Below are positions 24,691-37,775 of a stretch of DNA of 64,000 nucleotides, in pieces. The translations under genes were made by a program, and so were the position numbers. The stretch is taken from assembly GCA_029582165.1 (NCBI GenBank), contig CM055877.1, positions 31,082,241 to 31,146,240 on the forward strand. The letters run 5' to 3'. The notes under the pieces are model-generated. The model saw nothing but the letters and a program-made list of their open reading frames with translations. It had not been told where the DNA came from and ran no database searches. Source of the DNA: Portulaca oleracea. Its lineage: Eukaryota > Streptophyta > Magnoliopsida > Caryophyllales > Portulacaceae. Position 1 is the stretch's first letter, and each line of letters opens with the position of its first letter.

Positions 24691-26654
24691 TCAACTCGCT
24701 TGCCTACTTCACAACGACAATCATCTTGAAAGCTATAAAGTCATCGTATATCCATTTGATGAAATTATTAAAAATTCTACCTCGATAACAAAAAGACTTT
24801 AACTTGTATTTCTCCACCGTGAACGTCGCATTCACGTTGCTTCTCACTTAGTCTTACCACTTTACCCTTGTCATTTAGTATGAAACAATGTACCTTGATG
24901 ACTTGGGCTATTTCCTCCTTTCAATTCTTGGCCTTTCAACCAAGTGATCCAAGTAGATAGCTCTTGGATGCTCATGGAAGATATGCTTCATAGGAAGGTT
25001 CAAAAGGTGGTGGATACTTGGATCCGTTTCTTTCTTCTCCAAATGTGTAAGAATAGGATCCTTATACTCTTCATGCCCTTGATTCTCCATCTTCATGATT
25101 GACACAATATGACGTTTCTCCTCTTTTTGCCGAGATGGTGGATCAAGAGGTTCCAAAGTGATCCTCTTTTGGTTGATGGTGAGAGTGTAAGTGTTGGCCC
25201 TCCCATCATGTATGACATGTCTATCATATAACCATGCCCTTCCCAACAAAACATGACAAGTATCCATGGGAACTATATCACACCATAACGAATCTTGATA
25301 ATTCTTTCCAATTGAAAGACTCACCACAACTCGTTGATCCACACGGATGCCTCGCCCTAGGCTTAGCCATTGTATTGTGTAGGGTGTGGGATGTGGGCTA
25401 ATCTCCATTTGCAACTTCTTGACCATTGTTGTAGAGGCGGCATTGGTGCAACTTCCTCCATCTATGATCAAGGAGCATACTCTCCCTTGGATGGTACAAC
25501 GAGCGAAATATTGCTTCTCTTTGTAGTTGATCCTTTGGCACATTTGTGATATTCAAGGCCCTTTCTACCACAAGTAGTTCTCCTTCATCCGCCCTTCCAC
25601 ATATTCTTCTACTACATCTTCCTCTTCTTTGGCACCAACCCCAACTTCCTCTTCTTCCTCATACTCGGCTCTACATATAAAGCACTTTGGTATTCCACCA
25701 AAGACACTACTCGCTTGTTTGGACACTAAGCATAATGTCCCAACCCTTGGCATCGAAAACACCTTCTTGATGCTATGGGTTTGGTCACTTGGTCGTGAGG
25801 TTTAGGGATGGATGGGGGCTGATTTTGTGGAGTTTTGTGGGAATGTGTTTCGTGGATGGTGGAGGGTTTGATGGGACGTAGGGGGGCGTTTTTGTGGAGT
25901 TTGGTATTGGCTTGAGACTTCTTTCCCCTTATTTCTCCTTTGTTTTTCAACTTTAAGGGACAAGGAGCTCAATTCATCCAAAGTTTTGTATGGTTGTAAT
26001 TCCACAACGTGTCTAATCCCATCATTAAGACCAAAAAGATAACGTACCAAAGTTTGTGGCTCGTCCTCCTTTAGATCACACCTCCAAAGTAGATGCTCAA
26101 ATTCCTTTGTGTACTCCTCCACGCTTCTTCCTCCTTGGACCAATCTTTGCAATTTGTAGTAGTTGTCACGTAGGTAGCTAGATGGTAGGAACTTTTCTTG
26201 AGCTTTCTTTTCATCTTATCCCATGTACGCACCTTATCTTTCCCCTTTGCTTGCGCTTCTTTTGCAAGTTTGTCCACCAAATGCTTGCATGTTTTCGAAG
26301 CTTTAGGGCAACATACTTGACCTTCTTATCATCTTCCACATCTTTGAGATCAAAGACCCTTTCCACGGTTTGTATCCAATCCAAGTAAACTTCCGGATCA
26401 AGATCACCAACAAATTCGGGGATCTCCACTGAAGTCGAACCTTTCCTCCTTTGGACGCCCATGCCTCCTTCTTGAACGCCCTCTTCTCCTTCTCCACTTG
26501 AGGATTTACTTGATAATTCCTCAAGATTCTCCATATCTTGAAGGCGCATGTAGTATGCTACTTGTTTGTTGAGATACTTGATTCTTTGTTTCATCTTCTC
26601 AACATCTTCTGGGGACGATGGAGAGGACTTTGTAGGAGAGCTTGCACTCGCCAT
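24691..26654 (-). pseudogene. Unit 7 gag-protease relic
   Basis: ATG at 26654. N-terminal Gag is open to 26211. Protease and the following region form one block of 211 codons (24908-25543). The C-terminal end is unusual: at 24705-24805 many T/C positions are changed to A relative to all other units, which destroys the KGIYDDFKAFKK codons. The acidic linker block is 25565-25762. Confidence 0.85.
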
Positions 26655-26972
26655 TAGAACCTATCTTGATTCACAAAGATCACAAGAAACTCATGGAAGG
26701 AAGGTTAGCACGGATGGGACGTGGGTATGGGACGGATTTGGGTAGGTTTGTGTTTGGTTTTTGGGTTCTTTGTGGAGCTTGGGGTTCTTTATGAGTTCTT
26801 GATGGGTTCTTGATGAGTTCTTGGAAGAACTATCAAGGGGAACGTGTGATGTAGAGATGAATGAAATTTTGTGATGGGAAACGTATGGTGGGAAACGTGT
26901 GGGAGAGAAAAGATTGTAAAAGATTGTTTCAAGAACTAAGAGATTCAAACTCCTTAGCTCTGATACCAATTT

Positions 26973-27924
26973 TGATGCATAATGGGACCAAGGGATGATC
27001 TCATTACACAATATCTAAGGATCTTTAAAAACGAAGATAGGAATCTCCCTTCTCAAAGTTCCAAATAACCAAAAATGGAATAGAAGTGGATGAAAAAGGA
27101 TGGAAAGAACTATGAAAGATGATTACCAATCGGATGGAAATAATGAACGAATGGACAAACGAATGATGAATGATGATGAACGAATGAAGCTTGGACGTGT
27201 TTGATGAAGGACAAATGCTTCTTGTTGAATGCTTGATGAATTCTTGTTGAATTCTTGATGAATAACACGAAATGGATGATAAATGGATGAATGAACGATG
27301 GATAGATGATGGCTTTTGAAGACTCTTGGAAGGATATAGCCACACCACCTTCAAGAGACCTTCAATTCCTTCCTTTCACCTTCAAGGATGCCACCCTTGA
27401 ATAGAAGAAGGGGATAACTTCGAAACTCCCTCAAGAGAAACGAAAACTAGCACAAAAGCTAGAGAGAAAACAACACCATGTGTTTACTTTGTATTTGATA
27501 TAAGAATGAATGAATTACAAGCACCTAGGAGGGGGTATTTATAGCTACAACCCACCCCTTAGGCGTCACCTAGCTTCAAGAAAAGACCCCTTAAGGGCTT
27601 ACATCATTCATCCTAATGCTTACATCATAAAGAAAACAATATACTAAACTATATTACAAATATGAATAACTCCTTGGATTCTCATCCAAATTCAAAGATT
27701 CTTGAACCATATGAAAGCTCTTGGAATGTAGAATAATCCCTTCTAGGATAACTTCTATGATAGCTTCATGGTCCTTGAATTAAGGAGCAAAAGTATACGT
27801 CCGCATGAGTTGATCCCTTCCAAGTAGAGAGATAAAAGAGAGACTTGAACTCTTCTACCTACTAGGTGAGTATTAGATGTCTCCATGGTTGACCTTGATG
27901 CATAAGGCCATCAATTATGCATCA
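26973..27924 (-). repeat. LTR H
   Basis: At 952 bp it is the longest LTR in the array. TATA box at 27536-27543. Intact primer site at 26957-26968. Confidence 0.95.
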
Positions 27925-27964
27925 TACACCCTGCTGAAAAAGTTTGTCCTCAAACTTTGGAAGA

Positions 27965-29939
27965 TCAACTCTCGCTTGCCTTCTTCAAAACGAATGTCTT
28001 CTTGAAAGCTTTGAAGTCATCTGATATCCCTTTGATGAACTTCTTAAACTTTCTTCCTCGATCACCATAAGACTTGAACTTGTATTTCTCCACCGTGAAC
28101 GTGGGCTGTTCACGCTGCTTCACTTAGTCTTACCACTTTACCCTTGTCATTTAGTATGAAACAATGTACCTTGATGACTTGGGCTATTTCCTCCTTTCGA
28201 ATTCTTGGCCTTTCAACCAAGTGATCCAAGTAGATAGCTCTTGGATGCTCATGGAAGATATGCTTCATAGGAAGGTTCAAAAGGTGGTGGATACTTGATC
28301 CGCTTTCTTTCTTCTCCAAATGTGTAAGAATAGGATCCTTATACTCTTCATGCCCTTGATTCTCCATCTTCATGATTGACACAATGACGTTTCTCCTCTT
28401 TGCCGAGATGGTGGATCAAGAGGTTCCAAAGTGATCCTCTTTTGGTTGATGGTGAGAGTGTAAGTGTTGGCCCTCCCATCATGTATGACATGTCTATCAT
28501 ATAACCATGCCCTTCCCAACAAAACATGACAAGTATCCATGGGAACTATATCACACCATAATGAATCTTGATAATTCTTTCCAATTGAAAGACTCACCAC
28601 AACTCGTTGATCCACACGGATGCCTCGCCTAGGCTTAGCCATTGTATTGTGTAGGGTGGGATGTGGGCTAATCTCCATTTGCAACTTCTTGACCATTGTT
28701 GTAGAGGCGGCATTGGTGCAACTTCCTCCATCTATGATCAAGGAGCATACTCTCCCTTTGATGGTACAACGAGAGCGAAATATTGCTTCTCTTTGTAGTT
28801 GATCCTTTGGCACATTTGTGATATTCAAGGCCCTTTCTACCACAAGTAGTTCTCCTTCATCTGCCCTTCCACATATTCTTCTACTACATCTTCCTCTTCT
28901 TTGGCACCAACCCCAACTTCCTCTTCTTCCTCATACTCCGGCTCTACATATAAAGCACTTTGGTATTCCACCAAAGACACTACTCGCTTGTTTGGACACT
29001 CCGAAGCATAATGTCCCAACCCTTGGCATCGAAAACACCTTCTTGATGCTATGGGTTTGGTCACTTGGTCGTGAGGTTTAGGGATGGATGGGGGCTGATT
29101 TTGTGGAGTTTTTGTGGGAATGTGTTTCGTGGATGGTGGAGGGTTTGGATGGGACGTAGGGTGGGGCGTTTTTTGTGGAGTTTGGTATTGGCTTGAGACT
29201 TCTTTCCCCTTATTTCTCCTTTGTTTTTCAACTTTAAGGGACAAGGAGCTCAATTCATCCAAAGTTTTGTATGGTTGTAATTCCACAACGTGCCTAATCC
29301 CATCATTAAGACCAAAAAGATAACGTACCAAAGTTTGTGGCTCGTCCTCCTTTAGATCACACCTCCAAAGTAGATGCTCAAATTCCTTTGTGTACTCCTC
29401 CACGCTTCTTCCTCCTTGGACCAATCTTTGCAATTTGTAGTAGTTGTCACGTAGGTAGCTAGATGGTAGGAACTTTTCTTGGAGCTTTCTTTTCATCTTA
29501 TCCCATGTACGCACCTTATCTTTCCCCTTTGCTTGCCGCTTCTTTTGCAAGTTTGTCCACCAAATGCTTGCATGTTTTCGAAGCTTTAGGGAACATACTT
29601 GACCTTCTTATCATCTTCCACATCTTTGAGATCAAAGACCCTTTCCACGGTTTGTATCCAATCCAAGTAAACTTCCGGATCAAGATCACCAACAAATTCG
29701 GGGATCTCCACTTTGAAGTCGAACCTTTCCTCCTTTGGACGTCCATGCCTCCTTCTTGGAACGACCTCTTCTCCTTCTCCACTTGATGATTTACTTGATA
29801 CTTCCTCAAGATTCTCCCTATCTTGAAGGCGCATGTAGTATGCTACTTGTTTGTTGAGATACTTGATTCTTTGTTTCATCTTCTCAACATCTTCTGGGGA
29901 CGATGGAGAGGACTTTGTAGGAGAGCTTGCACTCGCCAT
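27965..29939 (-). pseudogene. Unit 8 gag-protease, few breaks
   Basis: ATG at 29939. N-terminal Gag is open to 29586 (break at a G run). The Gag core through knuckle to linker is open over 28837-29550 (237 codons) with the complete CFRCQGLGHYASEC knuckle. Protease with D-G-G is in 28370-28843. The C-terminal region is in 28110-28382, with a small substituted patch at 27985-28025. Polypurine side variant CACCCTGCTG. Confidence 0.87.
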
Positions 29940-30254
29940 TAGAACCTATCTTGATTCACAAAGATCACAAGAAACTCATGGAAGGAAGGTTAGCACGGAT
30001 GGGACGTGGGTATGGGACGGATTTGGGTAGGTTTGTGTTTGGTTTTTGGGTTCTTTGTGGAGCTTGGGGTTCTTTATGAGTTCTTGATGGGTTCTTGATG
30101 AGTTCTTGGAAGAACTATCAAGGGGAACGTGTGATGTAGAGATGAATGAAATTTTGTGATGGGAAACGTATGGTGGGAAACGTGTGGAGAGAAAAGATTG
30201 TAAAGATTGTTTCAAGAACTAAGAGATTCAAACTCCTTAGCTCGATACTAATTT

Positions 30255-31195
30255 TGATGCATAATGGGACCAAGGGATGATCTCATTACACAATATCTAA
30301 GGATCTTTAAAACGAAGATAGGAATCTCCTTCTCAAAGTTCCAAATAACCAAAATGGAATAGAAGTGGATGAAAAAGGATGGAAAGAACTATGAAAGATG
30401 ATTACCAATCGGATGGAAATAATGAACGAATGGACAAACGAATGATGAATGATGATGAACGAATGAAGCTTGACGTGTTTGATGAAGGACAAATGCTTCT
30501 TGTTGAATGCTTGATGAATTCTTGTTGAATTCTTGATGAATAACACGAAATGGATGATAAATGGATGAATGAACGATGGATAGATGATGGCTTTTGAAGA
30601 CTCTTGGAAGGATATAGCCACACCACCTTCAAGAGACCTTCAATTCCTTCCTTTCACCTTCAAGGATGCCACCCTTGAATAGAAGAAGGGATAACTTGAA
30701 ACTCCTCAAGAGAAACGAAAACTAGCACAAAAGCTAGAGAGAAAACAACACCATGTGTTTACTTTGTATTTGATATAAGAATGAATGAATTACAAGCACC
30801 TAGGAGGGTATTTATAGCTACAACCCACCCTTAGGCGTCACCTAGCTTCAAGAAAAGACCCTTAAGGGCTTACATCATTCATCCTAATGCTTACATCATA
30901 AAGAAAACAATATACTAAACTATATTACAAATATGAATAACTCCTTGGATTCTCATCCAAATTCAAAGATTCTTGAACCATATGAAAGCTCTTGGAATGT
31001 AGAATAATCCCTTCTAGGATAACTTCTATGATAGCTTCATGGTGCTTGAATTAAGGAGCAAAAGTATACGTCCGCATGAGTTGATCCCTTCCAAGTAGAG
31101 AGATAAAAGAGAGACTTGAACTCTTCTACCTACTAGGTGAGTATTAGATGTCTCCATGGTTGACCTTGATGCATAAGGCCATCAATTATGCATCA
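30255..31195 (-). repeat. LTR I
   Basis: It is 941 bp. TATA box at 30809-30816. Degenerate primer site (CTCGATACTA at about 30242-30251). GGTGCTTG variant near 31042. Confidence 0.95.
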
Positions 31196-31237
31196 TACAC
31201 CCCCGGTTGAAAATGTTTGTCCTCAAACTTTGGAAGA

Positions 31238-33197
31238 TCAACTCTCGCTTGCCTTCTTCACAACGACTTTCTTCTTGAAAGCTTTGAAGTCATCGTAGAT
31301 CCCTTTGATGAACTTCTTAAACTTTCTTCCTCGATCACCATAAGACTTGAACTTGTATTTCCACCGTGAACGTGAATGCTCACGTTGCTTCTCACTTAGT
31401 CTTACCACTTTACCCTTGTCATTTAGTATGAAACAATGTACCTTGATGACTGGGCTATTTCCTCCTTTCGAATTCTTGGCCTTTCAACCAAGTGATCCAA
31501 GTAGATAGCTCTTGGATGCTCATGGAAGATATGCTTCAGGAAGGTTCAAAGGTGGTGGATACTTGATCCGTTTCTTTCTTCTCCAAATGTGTAAGAATAG
31601 GATCCTTATACTCTTCATGCCCTTGATTCTCCATCTTCATGATTGACACAATATGACGTTTCTCCTCTTTTGCCGATATGGTGGATCAAGAGGTTCCAAA
31701 GTGATCCTCTTTTGGTTGAAGGTGAGAGTGTAAGTGTTGGCCCTCCCATCAAGTATCACATGTCTATCATATAACCATGCCCTTCCCAACAAAACATGAC
31801 AAGTATCCATGGGAACTATATCACACCATAACGAATCTTGATAATTCTTTCCAATTGAAAGACTCACCACAACTCGTTGATCCACACGATGCCTCGCCCT
31901 AGGCTTAGCCATTGTATTGTGTAGGGTGTGGGATGTGGGCTAATCTCCATTTGCAACTTCTTGACCATTGTTGTAGAGGCATTGGTGCAACTTCCTCCAT
32001 CTATGATCAAGGAGCATACTCTCCTTGGATGGTACAACGAGCGAAATATTGCTTCTCTTTGTAGTTGATCCTTTGGCACATTTGTGATATTCAAGGCCCT
32101 TTCTACCACAAGTAGTTCTCCTTCATCTGGCCCTTCCACATATTCTTCTACTACATCTTCCTCTTCTTTGGCACCAACCCCAACTTCCTCTTCTTCCTCA
32201 TACTCCATTTACATATAAAGCACTTTGGTATTCCACCAAAGACACTACTCGCTTGTTTGGACACTGAAGCATAATGTCCCAACCCTTGCATCGAAAACAC
32301 CTTCTTGATGCTATGGGTTTGGTCACTTGGTCGTGATGTTTAGGGATGGATGGGGGCTGATTTTGTGGAGTTTTGTGGGAATGTGTTTCGTGGATGGTGG
32401 AGGGTTTGGATGGGACGTAGGGTGGGGCGTTTTTTGTGGAGTTTGGTATTGGCTTGAGACTTCTTTCCCCTTATTTCTCCTTTGTTTTTCAACTTTAAGG
32501 GACAAGGAGCTCAATTCATCCAAAGTTTTGTATGGTTGTAATTCCACAACGTGTCTAATCCCATCATTAAGACCAAAAAGATAACGTACCAAAGTTTGTG
32601 GCTCGTCCTCCTTTAGATCACACCTCCAAAGTAGATGCTCAAATTCCTTTGTGTACTCCTCCACGCTTCTTCCTCCTTGGACCAATCTTTGCAATTTGTA
32701 GTAGTTGTCACGTAGGTAGCTAGATGGTAGGAACTTTTCTTGGAGCTTTCTTTTCATCTTATCCCATGTACGCACCTTATCTTTCCCCTTTGCTTGCCGC
32801 TTCTTTTGCAAGTTTGTCCACCAAATGCTTGCATGTTTTCGAAGCTTTAGGGCAACATACTTGACCTTCTTATCATCTTCCACATCTTTGAGATCAAAGA
32901 CCCTTTCCACAGTTTGTATCCAATCCAAGTAAACTTCCGGATCAAGATCACCAACAAATTCGGGGATCTCCACTTTGAAGTCGAACCTTTCCTCCTTTGG
33001 ACGTCCATGCCTCCTTCTTGGAACGTCCTCTTCTCCTTCTCCACTTGATGATTTACTTGATACTTCCTCAAGATTCTCCTATCTTGAAGGCATGTAGTAT
33101 GCTACTTGTTTGTTGAGATACTTGATTCTTTGTTTCATCTTCTCAACATCTTACGGGACGATGGAGAGGACTTTGTAGGAGAGCTTGCACTCGCCAT
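31238..33197 (-). pseudogene. Unit 9 gag-protease relic
   Basis: ATG at 33197. The Gag core is open over 32323-32973 (216 codons). Linker and protease are in 31864-32208. The protease tail (31637-31912) has scattered changes at 31674-31760, including a His-to-Leu type change in the VIHDGRANTYT motif. The knuckle (about 32265-32300) has lost bases. Confidence 0.85.
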
Positions 33198-33507
33198 TAG
33201 AACCTATCTTGATTCACAAAGATCACAAGAAACTCATGGAAGGAAGGTTAGCACGGATGGGACGTGGGTATGGGACGGATTTGGGTAGGTTTGTGTTTGG
33301 TTTTTGGGTTCTTTGTGGAGCTTGGGGTTCTTTATGAGTTCTTGATGGGTTCTTGATGAGTTCTTGGAAGAACTATCAAGGGGAACGTGATGTAGAGATG
33401 AATGAAATTTTGTGATGGGAAACGTATGGTGGAAAGCGTGGGAGAGAAAAGATTGTAAAGATTGTTTCAAGAACTAAGAGATTCAAACTCCTTAGCTCGA
33501 TTAATTT

Positions 33508-34456
33508 TGATGCATAATGGGACCAAGGGATGATCTCATTACACAATATCTAAGGATCTTTAAAAACGAAGATAGGAATCTCCCTTCTCAAAGTTCCAAA
33601 TAACCAAAAATGGAATAGAAGTGGATGAAAAAGGATGGAAAGAACTATGAAAGATGATTACCAATCGGATGGAAATAATGAACGAATGGACAAACGAATG
33701 ATGAATGATGATGAACGAATGAAGCTTGGACGTGTTTGATGAAGGACAAATGCTTCTTGTTGAATGCTTGATGAATTCTTGTTGAATTCTTGATGAATAA
33801 CACGAAATGGATGATAAATGGATGAATGAACGATGGATAGATGATGGCTTTTGAAGACTCTTGGAAGGATATAGCCACACCACCTTCAAGAGACCTTCAA
33901 TTCCTTCCTTTCACCTTCAAGGATGCCACCCTTGAATAGAAGGGGATAACTTCGAAACTCCCTCAAGAGAAACGAAAACTAGCACAAAAGCTAGAGAGAA
34001 AACAACACCATGTGTTTACTTTGTATTTGATATAAGAATGAATGAATTACAAGCACCTAGGAGGGGGTATTTATAGCTACAACCCACCCCTTAGGCGTCA
34101 CCTAGCTTCAAGAAAAGACCCCTTAAGGGCTTACATCATTCATCCTAATGCTTACATCATAAAGAAAACAATATACTAAACTATATTACAAATATGAATA
34201 ACTCCTTGGATTCTCATCCAAATTCAAAGATTCTTGAACCATATGAAAGCTCTTGGAATGTAGAATAATCCCTTCTAGGATAACTTCTATGATAGCTTCA
34301 TGGTGCTTGAATTAAGGAGCAAAAGTATACGTCCGCATGAGTTGATCCCTTCCAAGTAGAGAGATAAAAGAGAGACTTGAACTCTTCTACCTACTAGGTG
34401 AGTATTAGATGTCTCCATGGTTGACCTTGATGCATAAGGCCATCAATTATGCATCA
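33508..34456 (-). repeat. LTR J
   Basis: It is 949 bp. TATA box at 34068-34075. Degenerate primer site (CTCGATTAATTTT at about 33497-33508). GGTGCTTG variant near 34303. Confidence 0.95.
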
Positions 34457-34498
34457 TACACCCCCGGTTGAAAATGTTTGTCCTCAAACTTTGGAAGA

Positions 34499-36469
34499 TC
34501 AACTCTCGCTTGCCTTCTTCACAACGACTTTCTTCTTGAAAGCTTTGAAGTCATCGTAGATCCCTTTGATGAACTTCTTAAACTTTCTTCCTCGATCACC
34601 ATAAGACTTGAACTTGTATTTCTCCACCGTGAGCGTGAACATTCACGTTGCTTCTCACTTAGTCTTACCACTTTACCCTTGTCATTTAGTATGAAACAAT
34701 GTACCTTGATGACTTGGGCTATTTCCTCCTTCGAATTCTTGGCCTTTCAACCAAGTGATCCAAGTAGATAGCTCTTGGATGCTCATGGAAGATATGCTTC
34801 ATAGGAAGGTTCAAAGGTGGTGGATACTTGGATCCGTTTCTTTCTTCTCCAAATGTGTAAGAATAGGATCCTTATACTCTTCATGCCCTTGATTCTCCAT
34901 CTTCATGATTGACACAATATGACGTTTCTCCTCTTTTTGCCGAGATGGTGGATCAAGAGGTTCCAAAGTGATCCTCTTTTGGTTGATGGTGAGTGTAAGT
35001 GTTGGCCCTCCCATCATGTATGACATGTCTATCATATAACCATGCCCTTCCCAACAAAACATGACAAGTATCCATGGGAACTATATCACACCATAACGAA
35101 TCTTGATAATTCTTTCCAATTGAAAGACTCACCACAACTCGTTGATCCACACGGATGCCTCGCCCTAGGCTTAGCCATTGTATTGTGTAGGGTGTGGGAT
35201 GTGGGCTAATCTCCATTTGCAACTTCTTGACCATTGTTGTAGAGGCGGCATTGGTGCAACTTCCTCCATCTATGATCAAGGAGCATACTCTCCCTTGGAT
35301 GGTACAACGAGAGCGAAATATTGCTTCTCTTTGTAGTTGATCCTTTGGCACATTTGTGATATTCAAGGCCCTTTCTACCACAAGTAGTTCTCCTTCATCT
35401 GGCCCTTCCACATATTCTTCTACTACATCTTCCTCTTCTTTGGCACCAACCCCAACTTCCTCTTCTTCCTCATACTCACTCTACATATAAAGCACTTTGG
35501 TATTCCACCAAAGACACTACTCGCTTGTTTGGACACTCTAAAGCATAATGTCCCAACCCTTGGCATCGAAAACACCTTCTTGATGCTATGGGTTTGGTCA
35601 CTTGGTCGTGAGGTTTAGGGATGGATGGGGGCTGATTTTGTGGAGTTTTTGTGGGAATGTGTTTCGTGGATGGTGGAGGTTTGGATGGGACGTAGGTGGG
35701 GCGTTTTTGTGGAGTTTGGTATTGGCTTGAGACTTCTTTCCCCTTATTTCTCCTTTGTTTTTCAACTTTAAGGGACAAGGAGCTCAATTCATCCAAAGTT
35801 TTGTATGGTTGTAATTCCACAACGTGTCTAATCCCATCATTAAGACCAAAAAGATAACGTACCAAAGTTTGTGGCTCGTCCTCCTTTAGATCACACCTCC
35901 AAAGTAGATGCTCAAATTCCTTTGTGTACTCCTCCACGCTTCTTCCTCCTTGGACCAATCTTTGCAATTTGTAGTAGTTGTCACGTAGGTAGCTAGATGG
36001 TAGGAACTTTTCTTGGAGCTTTCTTTTCATCTTATCCCATACGCACCTTATCTTTCCCCTTTGCTTGCCGCTTTCTTTTGCAAGTTTGTCCACCAAATGC
36101 TTGCATGTTTTGAAGCTTTAGGGCAACATACTTGACCTTCTTATCATCTTCCACATCTTTGAGATCAAAGACCCTTTCCACGGTTTGTATCCAATCCAAG
36201 TAAACTTAGGATCAAGATCACCAACAAATTCGGGATCTCCACTTTGAAGTCGAACCTTTCCTCCTTTGGACGTCCATGCCTCCTTCTTGAACGTCCTCTT
36301 CTCCTTCTCCACTTGATGATTTACTTGATACTTCCTCAAGATTCTCCCTATCTTGAAGGCGCATGTAGTATGCTACTTGTTTGTTGAGATACTTGATTCT
36401 TTGTTTCATCTTCTCAACATCTTCTGGGGACGATGGAGAGGACTTTGTAGGAGAGCTTGCACTCGCCAT
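34499..36469 (-). pseudogene. Unit 10 gag-protease relic
   Basis: ATG at 36469. Gag core plus a complete zinc knuckle are open over 35476-36096 (206 codons). Protease is in 34953-35411. The N-terminal block 36218-36469 breaks after the RFDFKVEIP equivalent. The hairpin near 34630 differs in both arm and loop (GTGAGCG on the left). Confidence 0.86.
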
Positions 36470-36784
36470 TAGAACCTATCTTGATTCACAAAGATCACAA
36501 GAAACTCATGGAAGGAAGGTTAGCACGGATGGGACGTGGGTATGGGACGGATGGGTAGGTTTGTGTTTGGTTTTGGGTTCTTTGTGGAGCTTGGGGTTCT
36601 TTATGAGTTCTTGATGGGTTCTTGATGAGTTCTTGGAAGAACTATCAAGGGGAACGTGTGATGTAGAGATGAATGAAATTTTGTGATGGGAAACGTATGG
36701 TGGGAAACGTGTGGGAGAGAAAAGATTGTAAAAGATTGTTTCAAGAACTAAGAGATTCAAACTCCTTAGCTCTGATACCAATTT

Positions 36785-37733
36785 TGATGCATAATGGGAC
36801 CAAGGGATGATCTCATTACACAATATCTAAGGATCTTTAAAAACGAAGATAGGAATCTCCCTTCTCAAAGTTCCAAATAACCAAAAATGGAATAGAAGTG
36901 GATGAAAAAGGATGGAAAGAACTATGAAAGATGATTACCAATCGGATGGAAATAATGAACGAATGGACAAACGAATGATGAATGATGATGAACGAATGAA
37001 GCTTGGACGTGTTTGATGAAGGACAAATGCTTCTTGTTGAATGCTTGATGAATTCTTGTTGAATTCTTGATGAATAACACGAAATGGATGATAAATGGAT
37101 GAATGAACGATGGATAGATGATGGCTTTTGAAGACTCTTGGAAGGATATAGCCACACCACCTTCAAGAGACCTTCAATTCCTTCCTTTCACCTTCAAGGA
37201 TGCCACCCTTGAATAGAAGAAGGGGATAACTTCGAAACTCCCTCAAGAGAAACGAAAACTAGCACAAAAGCTAGAGAGAAAACAACACCATGTGTTTACT
37301 TTGTATTTGATATAAGAATGAATGAATTACAAGCACCTAGGAGGGGTATTTATAGCTACAACCCACCCTTAGGCGTCACCTAGCTTCAAGAAAAGACCCT
37401 TAAGGGCTTACATCATTCATCCTAATGCTTACATCATAAAGAAAACAATATACTAAACTATATTACAAATATGAATAACTCCTTGGATTCTCATCCAAAT
37501 TCAAAGATTCTTGAACCATATGAAAGCTCTTGGAATGTAGAATAATCCCTTCTAGGATAACTTCTATGATAGCTTCATGGTGCTTGAATTAAGGAGCAAA
37601 AGTATACGTCCGCATGAGTTGATCCCTTCCAAGTAGAGAGATAAAAGAGAGACTTGAACTCTTCTACCTACTAGGTGAGTATTAGATGTCTCCATGGTTG
37701 ACCTTGATGCATAAGGCCATCAATTATGCATCA
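36785..37733 (-). repeat. LTR K
   Basis: It is 949 bp. TATA box at 37347-37354. Intact primer site at 36769-36780. GGTGCTTG variant near 37580. Confidence 0.95.
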
Positions 37734-37775
37734 TACACCCCCGGTTGAAAATGTTTGTCCTCAAACTTTGGAAGA

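Noticed and set aside
24603..24788. Short plus-strand frame at 24603-24788 in unit 7
   Set aside because: It exists only because of the substituted patch in this unit and spans the LTR boundary.
27025..27354. Repeated minus-strand open frames of about 77-110 codons inside every array LTR, rich in Ser, His, Ile and Phe
   Set aside because: They lie in the low-complexity GATGAA/CATCAAGAA part of the LTR, do not begin with ATG, and overlap each other in several frames. They look like composition effects.
36506..36823. Leader frame spanning the primer site and the U5 end (MCNEIIPWSHY-type)
   Set aside because: Starts at a GTG, crosses the tRNA primer site, and is broken in half of the units. 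No sign of selection is visible.
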